DNA from: JAXMEB01 sp046348545
GTDB taxonomy: Bacteria; Pseudomonadota; Gammaproteobacteria; Berkiellales; Berkiellaceae
Reading direction: 5' to 3'
DNA: 64,000 bases
Assembly: GCA_046348545.1 (NCBI GenBank)
Contig: JAXMEB010000004.1
Coordinates: 615,072 to 679,071, forward strand
The notes beneath the pieces were generated by a model. That model was given only the letters and a program-made list of their open reading frames with translations, did no database searches and had not been told where the DNA came from. Positions 52,652 to 61,600 of this stretch are shown one piece after another. Positions within the stretch are counted from its first letter, which is position 1. Every line of letters starts with the position of its first letter. The position numbers and the translations under genes were made by a program.

Positions 52652-55171
52652 ATGCTGCACAGTTTTTTGAACACTATTGGACTGATTCAAGACAAAGGGC
52701 CCCTTTTATATCAAGCGATTAAAGCAGGATATAAGGCTAAAGTTGATGAGCTTCTCTCTGGCTATATCATCCCTGCTTATAGTAGCATCAAAAATCCTGC
52801 CGGAAGCTCGCTCTCTCCTTTTGTTTTAGCAACTGAATCTTTTAATTTCCAGATTTTCTTAAAATTGCGCGAAACTTACAAACATGAATTTCATCTATAT
52901 GAACAGAGGAATGCGCTAAGATCTGCTGCACTTATTGGGAATGCAGACGTTGTAGCTAACCTCCTTGACTCTTACGATGGTCGCTTCGAACCCGTTGATA
53001 TAAATTGGGCGCTTGATTCCGCTATTCGAGAAAACCATTCCGCCATAGTTGATATTATAGTCGGAAATGGCGTTTCTATAAGCTCCAAGCGCATATTCAC
53101 GTATGCCTGCGAAGGCAAGCACGATACCATCCTTCACACTCTACTAGAACGATACGGAAATGAAATTTCCGCAAATGATAAGAACTCGGCGCTCCGAAAT
53201 GCCGCCCAAAATGGTCACACAGTCATCGTCGCCACCCTGCTCGACCGCTGCGGGAATGAAATTAGTGCGGAGTATAAAGGCTTGGCACTCCTAAATGCCG
53301 CCGAAAACGGCTACACAGCCATCGTCACCACTCTCCTAGGACGGTGCGGGAATCATATTTATCCAAATTACAAGTGCTGGGCTCTCCAAGGTGCGGCCGC
53401 AAATGGTCATGCTGATACTCTAAACGCACTCCTTGCGAATGAATCCGTTGTTGCTCTGGCGGCTTTAAACAACAACGCCGCATTAAGGGCTGCACAAATG
53501 GGGCGTAACGGCACTGAGGTAGGCAGTGAAGAAAGAGCTCGGTATGACGCGGTGATTGCTCGCTTGATGCAGATTCCTGCAGTCGCTCAATTGGCGAATC
53601 AACAAAGGAATCACGAAAATGACTTGGCTGATATTGTGAACTTTGCAGAAAACTCAATGCAGAGCCTGAGCAAGAATGAAACCACTCTAGTCAATCACCT
53701 CAAATCTCATTACGCCGAAGCACTTCAAGACAAGACTTGGGATGGTATTCGAGCAGAGATATTAAGCTATTTAGAATCTGAGTATCATCAGTCTCCTGCT
53801 GAAGATGGCTACCATCGGGTCTGGATGCTAGAGAATGGGGCTAGAAAGCCGGCCGCTTTTATCCCTGCAGATACCATTGGCCTTTGTCCCAATGGCGATG
53901 AATGCGAAGTCTCCTGGAAGAGTCTAGATGGCACTTTAAATCAAAAGACTGCTCTAATGTCTGAGGTAAGGTCGATCTATACCTTACTTTCAAAAGAGTC
54001 CTCACTGCATCAAGAGAGCCAAGATGCTGTTTTGGTGGAAGCGATTATCAATGGGTTAGACATCCCTGCTCATCCCCATCAAGGTAAGCCCCTACCGCTT
54101 GAGTACACCCCAAATCTTCATGAGTCTGCACTGACGGCTTACTACAGACATCCTGCTCATAATGCTTTGCGTTATTTAAGCAATAACAATCCTTGGATGT
54201 CACCTCAGGCAGAGTTTGTTCAAACATTGCAGAGTGGACTAAGAAGAGCCATTGTGAGCAATGCTGATAAAGAGCTTATCAGCTATTATTGGTTAGCGCT
54301 TTGTGATGAGTTGGTCACCCTTGAAAGAGGATTTACGGCAGCTGACAATAAATCACTCTTTGCAGCGACCATTGCAGAACTCAATCGAGGTCACAATTGC
54401 GATGAGCACGCCCTCTATACTGAAGAGCAGGATGCTTATGAAAATGGAATTGAGGGCATTCAAACCACTCGCATTGACGACCTCCAGGCCGATAGACCCT
54501 CTTGCTCTTATGGCGTTACTAAGCGATTACTGCAGAGTGAGTATGGTCACCCCTATATCAACTGCCCTGAAGCAAAACCTCTTAGTCTTGAAATTCTCTT
54601 GGGCAGAATGGATGACCTCTTAATTAAGTCAAAAGAACAAGGTGCTCAGTTTGATAATCTCTTGGATAGGTTGAAAAAGCTTGATTTGAGAGTGCTCGAG
54701 CAAATCCAGCAGGAAATCAGCGATAGTCTTGAGCTGTATGATTACGAGGAACAAGATAAAATTATGCTTGATAATGCTCAACAGAATCAGAAAGACCTTG
54801 CTCTAGAAACCCCAGATGAGCAACGTCGTCAGTTTATCGAAAACACCATGCGGTGGTTTGGAAAAGAGCGTATCGAAGAGCATCATGACATCAAACTCAA
54901 GTTCCAGCATGGAAGCTCTGGATTCAGAGCCAATCAGTATGATAGCTATGCTCAATTTATTGGAGAATGTCTCGATAAGCCTATTAAAGCTTTTCTTGAG
55001 ACTATCAACACCTTCATTAAAACAGAAATCGCTAATCGTAGTCAGCCAAAACCTATCGTTACGCAATTTAATAGCAATCACAAAAGAAAGCGTGACGATG
55101 ATGCAGATGACTCTGATAACGAAATCTATGACCAACTCGATGATATCCAAAGGAAGAAGGTAAAGCTTTAA
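52652..55171 (+). CDS. large ankyrin-repeat protein with shared C-terminal domain and NLS-like tail
   Basis: This is a protein of about 839 residues. The N-terminal part (about 10-270) has seven to eight 32-residue ankyrin-like units (SALRNAAQNGHTVIVATLLDRCGNEI). The linker NNNAALRAAQMGRNGTE then ARYDAVIARLMQIPAVAQL follows. A domain of about 500 residues of unknown family contains DGYHRVW, LAELNRGHNCDE-type and PSCSYGVTKRLLQSEYGHP segments, and is also present in the genes at 58049 and, in part, 62758. The C-terminus (KRKRDDDADDSDNE... QRKKVKL) looks like a bipartite nuclear-localisation signal. ATG 52652 is the start aligned among paralogues; ATG 52634 is in frame. A nuclear-targeted effector is the inferred role. 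Confidence 0.82.
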   Translation: MLHSFLNTIGLIQDKGPLLYQAIKAGYKAKVDELLSGYIIPAYSSIKNPAGSSLSPFVLATESFNFQIFLKLRETYKHEFHLYEQRNALRSAALIGNADVVANLLDSYDGRFEPVDINWALDSAIRENHSAIVDIIVGNGVSISSKRIFTYACEGKHDTILHTLLERYGNEISANDKNSALRNAAQNGHTVIVATLLDRCGNEISAEYKGLALLNAAENGYTAIVTTLLGRCGNHIYPNYKCWALQGAAANGHADTLNALLANESVVALAALNNNAALRAAQMGRNGTEVGSEERARYDAVIARLMQIPAVAQLANQQRNHENDLADIVNFAENSMQSLSKNETTLVNHLKSHYAEALQDKTWDGIRAEILSYLESEYHQSPAEDGYHRVWMLENGARKPAAFIPADTIGLCPNGDECEVSWKSLDGTLNQKTALMSEVRSIYTLLSKESSLHQESQDAVLVEAIINGLDIPAHPHQGKPLPLEYTPNLHESALTAYYRHPAHNALRYLSNNNPWMSPQAEFVQTLQSGLRRAIVSNADKELISYYWLALCDELVTLERGFTAADNKSLFAATIAELNRGHNCDEHALYTEEQDAYENGIEGIQTTRIDDLQADRPSCSYGVTKRLLQSEYGHPYINCPEAKPLSLEILLGRMDDLLIKSKEQGAQFDNLLDRLKKLDLRVLEQIQQEISDSLELYDYEEQDKIMLDNAQQNQKDLALETPDEQRRQFIENTMRWFGKERIEEHHDIKLKFQHGSSGFRANQYDSYAQFIGECLDKPIKAFLETINTFIKTEIANRSQPKPIVTQFNSNHKRKRDDDADDSDNEIYDQLDDIQRKKVKL

Positions 55172-55200
55172 TTTAGTCCTCGGTGAGCAGGGAGGCTCTT

Positions 55201-55491
55201 CTAGTTAAGCTGCCCAATAATGAATACTGCAGGAGCCGCAATTGCGCCAGCAAACGCATTAAAAGGGGTATTTAAAATATTACTGACGCTATTAGAAATA
55301 GCTTGCGAAAAGGTTTGATTGAAAACGGGCTCAGCGAAGAGGTATGGGCCATATAATCCGCCGGCAACAGATGAAATAACTAACTGCGGGGTCAAGGGAA
55401 GGACTGCAGCAGCAAATAAAGCAGCGATCGCCACTGTCATAGCCTCACCACCACTAACAGATTGTTCTTCAAGTTGACTGAGCGTTCGCAT
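55201..55491 (-). CDS. double-glycine-leader peptide 3
   Basis: This 96-residue precursor has leader MRTLSQLEEQSVSGG with GG at 14-15. The mature part is Ala/Gly/Val-rich and hydrophobic (TVAIAALFAAAVLPLTPQLVI; NAFAGAIAAPAVFIIG). The three leaders align without gaps as MR[TL]L...GG. It converges on the ankyrin gene with a 29-bp gap. The composition fits a class II bacteriocin-like or membrane-active peptide; the export partner is not in the window. Confidence 0.65.
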   Translation of the reverse strand: MRTLSQLEEQSVSGGEAMTVAIAALFAAAVLPLTPQLVISSVAGGLYGPYLFAEPVFNQTFSQAISNSVSNILNTPFNAFAGAIAAPAVFIIGQLN

Positions 55492-55504
55492 TAGTCACCA
55501 ACTG

Positions 55505-55723
55505 TTATTTTGAAAAAATGAATGTTAATTGATAAATGAGGGTTTTACAAGGATTGAAAATGAAAGTTGTGTTAGATGTAAAACTTAAGAAATACAAGGC
55601 ATGCTTATACATATAAACCGTGAAGTCTTCCGCATACCGTATCATATGAACACCATACGTTTTGCGTTTTTTGCTTACTTTCTTGCCAACAAGCTTATCT
55701 ATGACGGATTTTAATCCATCCAT
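55505..55723 (-). pseudogene. group II intron reverse transcriptase/maturase fragment
   Basis: The stretch LKSVIDKLVGKKVSKKRKTY then GVHMIRYAEDFTVYMYK resembles the domain 4-5 region of group II intron reverse transcriptases, where the catalytic box is normally RYADDF. Here the box reads RYAED and the rest of the protein is absent, so this is a degenerate relic of about 70 codons. Confidence 0.55.
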
Positions 55724-55731
55724 TGCTCATT

Positions 55732-55870
55732 GTTTCGATAATAGGCTCGAATTTTCAGATTAAACATCCACTCATCCAGATTAAATCGAACACAATTGGA
55801 CGGCGTCACTCTTTTGCTTTCAAAGCTATAAAGATTTTGTTGGCATTCCTGCTTCCAGGTATTTATCATG
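55732..55870. repeat. duplicated ankyrin-gene upstream region without its gene
   Basis: This stretch matches the reverse complement of 58060-58200, the region upstream of the ankyrin gene at 58049. It includes CTTTCAAAGCTATAAAGA and a copy of the upstream motif (TTTGTTGGCATTCCTGCTT, 55836-55854). The ankyrin gene that should follow is missing; instead a short tail sequence leads into the convergent 3' end of another paralogue. It marks a rearrangement breakpoint. The remainder of 55492-55916 has no intact gene. Confidence 0.75.
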
Positions 55871-55916
55871 TGGAGGGTGTGAAGAAGCATCCCTGCTTGT
55901 TGTTGATTTACGCTGA

Positions 55917-58049
55917 TTAACGTTTTGGCTTTTTGCTAGCGGGCGCCTCATCGCTGTAATCATCGCGACTTCCGCCTTTCTGCTTGCCGCCGACGCCCAC
56001 GGCTTCATATTGATTAACAATGGGGGCAGGAGGGCTCATGGTTTCCAGCTGAGCGCTCACTGCGTTCCAGAGGGTTTCACTGAAAGCGACAAGGGGGCGT
56101 TGAGCGCAGGCTTCAATAAATGACACGTAAGAAGTGTGCTCTCCCAAAGAAGCGGCGGCACCAGAGCCTGTTGATAGCTTGGGATTATCATGCTCTTGTT
56201 CGATACGCTCTTTACTGAACCATAGCTTAGTGCCCTCGATGAACCGGTCTAGCTGCTCTCTGGGTGTGTTAATTGCTGAATCGACCTGAGCGGTCTCTGC
56301 ATCGTTGAGAATGATTTTGTCAGATTCATCATAATCATTCATGAAGCAAATATCGCTCAATTGCTGCTGAACAAAGGTTAGTTCTTTTTTATCCAACTTG
56401 TTGAGTCTATCCATCAGATTATCAGGCGCCGCTTCTTCTGCCTTGGACTGGATAAGTAAAGACTCCATACGCTCACGAATGATTTCGAGGCTAAGGGGTC
56501 TTGCTGCGGGCGCGGTGAGATGTGGGTGACCGTATTGGCTCTGCAGTAATCTCTTGGTAACCCCATAAGAGCAAGAGGGCTTATCAGCGCCGAGATTGTC
56601 AGCACGGGTGGTCTGAATCCCTGGAGCGTGATGCTCATAGGCTGCCTGCTCATCGGCATACAAAGCCCGTTCATCACAGTTATGACCTCGGTTGAGCTCA
56701 GCAATCGTTGCAGCAAAGACACATTTATTGCCCTCTAGGGTGAATCCTTCCTCAAGGGTGACGGACTCATCGGTGAGCGCTAACCAGAAATAGCTCATGA
56801 GCACTTTGTCAGCATCACTGATAACAGCTTGCCCATCACCATTTTCATGCCTATGAACAAAGGCCGCATCAGGTGACATCCAAGGGTTTCTGTCGCTTAG
56901 ATATCGATAAGCATTATGGATAGGGTGTCTGTAGTAAGCCACCAAGGCAGATTCATTCAAGTCAGCCCTGTATTCAAGGGGTAAAGCTTGGTTTTGATTA
57001 GGATGAGCTGGGATATCGTATTGATTCAAAAGCTTCTGAATCAGCTCATGATTCTGTATTTCTCTGTAAGGCTCATTGAATGAAAGGTCAAAAAGTTGCT
57101 CAATTTGCTCTTTGGAGACCCGTTTTTGATTCACAGTGCCATCTAGGCTTTTCCAGTGGAGTATGCAGCTGTTGCCAACGGGATGAATTCCAATGGTATC
57201 TGCTGGAACGAAATCAACAGGAATCTTAGAATCTGATTTCAATACACAAATTCGATGATAACCATCTCTAGCGGGAGACTTTTGATACTCGGATTCCAAA
57301 TCGCTCAATATCTCGACTTGAATCACTTCCCATGACTTGTCTTTAAAAACAGGCTCATAATGCTTCTTAAGGTGATTCACCAGCGCAGACTCATTCTTCG
57401 TTAAGTCCTGCATTGAGTTTTCTCTGAAGTTTACAATATCAGCCGGGTCGTTTTCTTGATTCGCTTGTTGATTTTCCAATTCAGCTACTGCAGGAATCTC
57501 CATTAAGCGAGCAATCACTGCGTCATAGCGCGCTCTTTCTGGGGTGCCTGCCTCAGTGCCGTTGCGCTCCATTTGCGCAGCTCTTAATGCGGCGTTGCTG
57601 TTCCAAGTCACTAATGCAAGAACAGACTCGTTTGCAAGTAGTGCGTTTAGAGCGTCAAGGTAGCCATTTTGGGCCGAAAACATAAGCGCATGACCTTTAG
57701 AGCGCGTACTAATTTCTTCATTCTTGCACCGATCAAGGAGGGCCGTGATTATGACTGGGTGGTTGAGTGCGGCTGCAATTCTAAGTGCCTGCCCTCTATC
57801 ATTTGAGCCAATATCACTTTTGTAGTGCTCGAGAAGTGTTATTAAAATGTCTGGGTCGGGATGCCTGGCTGCCAGGGCTAACGGGTACTCTGGTTCGATA
57901 TCCAGGTTGGTGATGCTCCGGTAGCTCGGCGGGAAAAGCCCCGTTAATAACTGATTGACAAGATCTTTATCCCCACCTTCGATGGCTTGATATAACAAGG
58001 GGCCTTTATCTTGAATTATTCTAAAAGTGCTTAAAATACCGTGCAACAT
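55917..58049 (-). CDS. large ankyrin-repeat protein with shared C-terminal domain and NLS-like tail
   Basis: This 710-residue protein has only three or four ankyrin-like units at the N-terminus (about 15-165). The linker WNSNAALRAAQMERNGTE then ARYDAVIARLMEIPAVAEL follows, then the same long domain as the gene at 52652 (DGYHRICVLKSDSKIPVDFVPADTIGIHPVGN; IAELNRGHNCDERALY; PSCSYGVTKRLLQSQYGHP). The C-terminus ends SDEAPASKKPKR, an SV40-type NLS-like sequence. The start is ATG 58049 by alignment with paralogues; ATG 58067 is in frame. Its C-terminal domain is nearly the same as that of the incomplete gene at 62758, which has different ankyrin units. Confidence 0.82.
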   Translation of the reverse strand: MLHGILSTFRIIQDKGPLLYQAIEGGDKDLVNQLLTGLFPPSYRSITNLDIEPEYPLALAARHPDPDILITLLEHYKSDIGSNDRGQALRIAAALNHPVIITALLDRCKNEEISTRSKGHALMFSAQNGYLDALNALLANESVLALVTWNSNAALRAAQMERNGTEAGTPERARYDAVIARLMEIPAVAELENQQANQENDPADIVNFRENSMQDLTKNESALVNHLKKHYEPVFKDKSWEVIQVEILSDLESEYQKSPARDGYHRICVLKSDSKIPVDFVPADTIGIHPVGNSCILHWKSLDGTVNQKRVSKEQIEQLFDLSFNEPYREIQNHELIQKLLNQYDIPAHPNQNQALPLEYRADLNESALVAYYRHPIHNAYRYLSDRNPWMSPDAAFVHRHENGDGQAVISDADKVLMSYFWLALTDESVTLEEGFTLEGNKCVFAATIAELNRGHNCDERALYADEQAAYEHHAPGIQTTRADNLGADKPSCSYGVTKRLLQSQYGHPHLTAPAARPLSLEIIRERMESLLIQSKAEEAAPDNLMDRLNKLDKKELTFVQQQLSDICFMNDYDESDKIILNDAETAQVDSAINTPREQLDRFIEGTKLWFSKERIEQEHDNPKLSTGSGAAASLGEHTSYVSFIEACAQRPLVAFSETLWNAVSAQLETMSPPAPIVNQYEAVGVGGKQKGGSRDDYSDEAPASKKPKR

Positions 58050-58077
58050 CATCAATCTCTTTATCATAAATATATGT

Positions 58078-58096
58078 AAGCATGAATGCTAACAAA
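58078..58096 (-). promoter_or_regulatory. ankyrin-gene upstream motif, copy 3
   Basis: TTTGTTAGCATTCATGCTT lies 28 bp before the start. AGCATTCATGCT within it is a perfect inverted repeat, which suggests a protein-binding site. Confidence 0.5.
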
Positions 58097-58266
58097 TTCT
58101 TTATAGCTTTGAAAGCACACGGGTGGCGCCGTCCGATTGAATGGGATTTAATCTGGATGAGTGGATGATTAATCTGAAGATTCGAGCCCATTATCAGAAA
58201 AATGAGCAATTCATTTTGAGCGCATCAGGATGGTTTGTTAGAATTAATTCTTTGTATTGACGCCGT

Positions 58267-58538
58267 AACCTCAGTTCGGAGTTTTAAAGGGATATATCGT
58301 CATCCCGCACAGCGGTCCTCACACGAAGTGTGTGGCGTCTGATCAGGGATCCAGACTTTTATCAAATCTCAGCTAATAATTTGATTGCTGATATTTTTAG
58401 AGGCTGAATCGCATAAGCGGCCAAGGCCGCGTGAATACTAGATTCCGCATCACACGCTGCGCACTTTGTGCGCTTATCGCTGTGCGGAATGACGTCATTA
58501 CAAACCAACCCGGCCTTCAAAAACTCCGAACTGAGGTT
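58267..58538. repeat. 272-bp element with 19-bp terminal inverted repeats
   Basis: The ends AACCTCAGTTCGGAGTTTT (58267-58285) and their exact complement (58520-58538) bound a non-coding 272-bp unit. Its right third recurs at 19951-20048. Internal hairpins (CACACGAAGTGTGTG; CCGCATCACACGC with GCTGTGCGG) are present. No gene is seen, so it is MITE-like. Together with the shared upstream region (58060-58200) it fills the gap 58050-58634. Confidence 0.75.
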
Positions 58539-58600
58539 GAGTGACTTCGTTGTCACGCACTTTGGGTTGCTGAGCCCTTTAGTTGCAAGGCTAGAAGGCC

Positions 58601-58620
58601 TTTGTTAGCATAGAGGCTTT
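58601..58620 (+). promoter_or_regulatory. ankyrin-gene upstream motif, copy 4
   Basis: TTTGTTAGCATAGAGGCTTT lies 26 bp before the aligned start. The preceding 40 bases (GAGCCCTT..AGTTGCA..) also match those before the gene at 62758. Confidence 0.5.
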
Positions 58621-58646
58621 GTGGATTTGAAAGGATGGGATTGATA

Positions 58647-61600
58647 ATGTTTCAGCGCATTTCAGCAACAACTCAACAGAAAGGCCCCCTCTTATATCAA
58701 GCCATCGAGAACGGGGATATAAAGGCCGTCAACGAGTTACTATCAAGCTTCACAGCGCCGAACTATATCAGCATCAGAAATCCTTACAAGAAATCAAAAC
58801 TCCCTCTTGTTTTGGCGGCCAGCCATCCTAAGCCGGAAATTTTGATAAAACTCCTCGAGCACTACAAAAACAAGATTGGGACCCACGAGAAGAATAAGGC
58901 TTTCGAAAATGCTGCGAAAGATGGCAACTCAGATGTCATCTCAATTCTGCTCGACCGATGCGGAAATGAGATTAACCCGAACACTAAAGAGTGGGTGCTC
59001 ACAATCGCGGTTCAAAATGGTCACGAAGCGATTGTCGCAACCCTACTCGACAGGTGCGAAGCTGATATTTGCTCAAACAGTAAGCGCTGGGCGCTCCAAG
59101 ATGCCACCGAAAATGGTCACGCAGCCATCGTCGCAACCCTGCTCGTCAAATGTGGTAATGATATTCACGCAAAGTGTAAGGGCTGGGCGCTCGCATATGC
59201 CGCCCGAGATGGTAATGCCGCTATTGTCACCATCCTCCTCGACCGGTGCGGACCTGATATTTATGGGATCGACAAGGATTGGGCACTCCAGTATGCGGCC
59301 GAAAAAGGCCGCACAGCGATCGTGAGCCTTCTGCTTAATCGATGCGGGTGTGATATTGATGGGAACAGTAAGCGCTGGGCGCTCACAAAGGCCGTCGAAA
59401 ACGGTCACGAAGCCATTGTTTCGAATCTGCTCATGCGATGCGCGGGTGATATTGATGAGAGCGATAAAGGTAGCGCACTCCAGTCTGCCGCCCGAAATGG
59501 TCATCCTGCCGTTGTTACGACTCTACTCGTCAGTTGTGGTAACGATATTGGCGCGGATCATAAAGGGCTGGCACTGCGAGCTGGCGCCCAAAATTGCCAG
59601 GAACTCATTGTCGTGACACTACTCGACCAATGCAGTAATGATATTAGCGTTGATGATAAGAGCCTCGCATTCCAATCTGCGGCCAAAAATGGTCATACAG
59701 CCATCGTCACCACTTTGCTTGCCCGATGCGGGAGTGATATTAGCGTTGATGATAAGAGCCTCGCATTCCAATCTGCGGCCAAAAATGGTCATGCACCTGT
59801 CGTCACGAGACTAATAGAGCGATGCGGGAGTGATATTGGCGCAAACAGTAAAGGCTGGGCGCTGCAAAATGCGGCCCAAAATGGTCATGCAGCTGTCGTC
59901 GCGTCGCTCCTCGAGCGATGTGGGAGTGATATTGGCGCAAACAGTAAAGGCTGGGCACTTGAAAAAGCGACCGCTCATGGTCACACAACCATTATCACCA
60001 CCCTGCTCGACCGATGCGGGGATGAAATTGGCGCGACCATTAAAGGCTGGGCGCTCGCAAATGCTACCCCCTATTTTGATCCGCAAAGCTGCGAGTCCCT
60101 CTATGAGAATTTAAATGAAATCGTCGACAATTCTTTTATTTTAGCTAAATGCTTTATTAAGTTAATGCAAATTAATTTAGATTACAGAAATCATCAATCA
60201 CACTATGGGGGTTTAACATGGAGAGGAGAGGACGATATTGTCGAGCTGGCAGAAATTTTAATAAAACTAGCACAATCCAATTTTAGCTGGGACGTACATC
60301 TCCCATCTTTTAAAGATTTGATAAATAACCTCGACGACATGGATCGATTATTCAACACGCTCGTGTTGCTAAATAAGATTGGGTTTGGTTATTCTGAAGA
60401 GACCAAGCAATATTATTCAAGTAATTTCTCAATTACCCACGCTGACCTCTCATGCTACGTTTTACAATTGCTTATAAAAAGTCAGTACACAGCGGAGGAC
60501 CATCGTTCTCTACTTAATATAATACTATCGACGTTGACATCTAAACACGTGAATCGAACAATGACAATTAAAATGCTAAAAGCGTCGGTCGATTATTCAA
60601 GATTGAATACTTTACTAACTCCTTCTGATGAAGGGTATTCAGATCAAATTAAGGATTTAGAGCTATTGATTAACCAGCAAAATATCCTGACTGAGGGACC
60701 ACTTGGCAAATCGGCTGCTACAATTGAATTAGAGCGGATTCTGAACCTGATTTCAACAATAGACATTTCAGAGGTTCGCATCAAATACAACAATATTGGA
60801 CATTATATTTTAATCACACCAAGTGAAAAGGTAAATTTAAGTATACTCCTAAATAATTCAAATTTAACACAATTTTCACTGAGCACGACTATTAGTGAAA
60901 GTGGTAACATCAGACATTCTAATGACACCATAGAGCGTTTAGGTAAAATCCTAGAGAAATTATACCCAAAATGGAATGCAATAGATTCATGCAATCCAGT
61001 TGTTAACCTACTGCCACTAGCTCAGCAAAAGGCGATTGAAATCTATACCAGCGAGCTGTACAAAAACATAAATAAATTCTTCAGGGGGGAAGCGTTAGAT
61101 CCTTCAACAGATAGATTGTTTTCAGAAAATAATCCAGAAACAGAGCATTTAATCTGTTTCATTCTGGGCTGCCTATTAAATGACGCCGTGAATGCAGTAC
61201 CGTCTTTAGTCGCCAACCATCAAGAAAACAATCCGTCCTCAAAATTACTCGAGGGATACCTGGCCCCTGAAAATGCCCTTTTAGATCGTGGGGAATTTCT
61301 AACACCCGACATTATTAAGATGCGCCTAGCAAACCCATGGATCTTACCAGCCACCACCAGCTTTAGCGCACATATTCAAGGATCTTCTTATTTTCACAAA
61401 TCTGGCACAACTCGCACAAAGCTCGAAAACCCACGTAACCTGAGACCCATCATTAACAAATCAGAAGATGAAATTATTTTTGCTCAAGGTGAACAGGTCA
61501 TAACTTCACAAGGTCCTGGGTATTTAATTACTAGACTTGTCAACTCTCCGTCATTACAACAGCCTGATCAGCGTTGGTCCGATAGTGCGCTGGCATCTGC

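Noticed and set aside
59073..60086. Long open frames on the minus strand opposite the ankyrin repeats
   Set aside because: They mirror the repetitive, GC-skewed ankyrin codons, have no ribosome-binding sites and vanish where the repeats end.
58647..60100. Possible CRISPR array because of regular 96-bp repeats
   Set aside because: The repeats are in frame, encode ankyrin units and have no variable spacers or cas genes.
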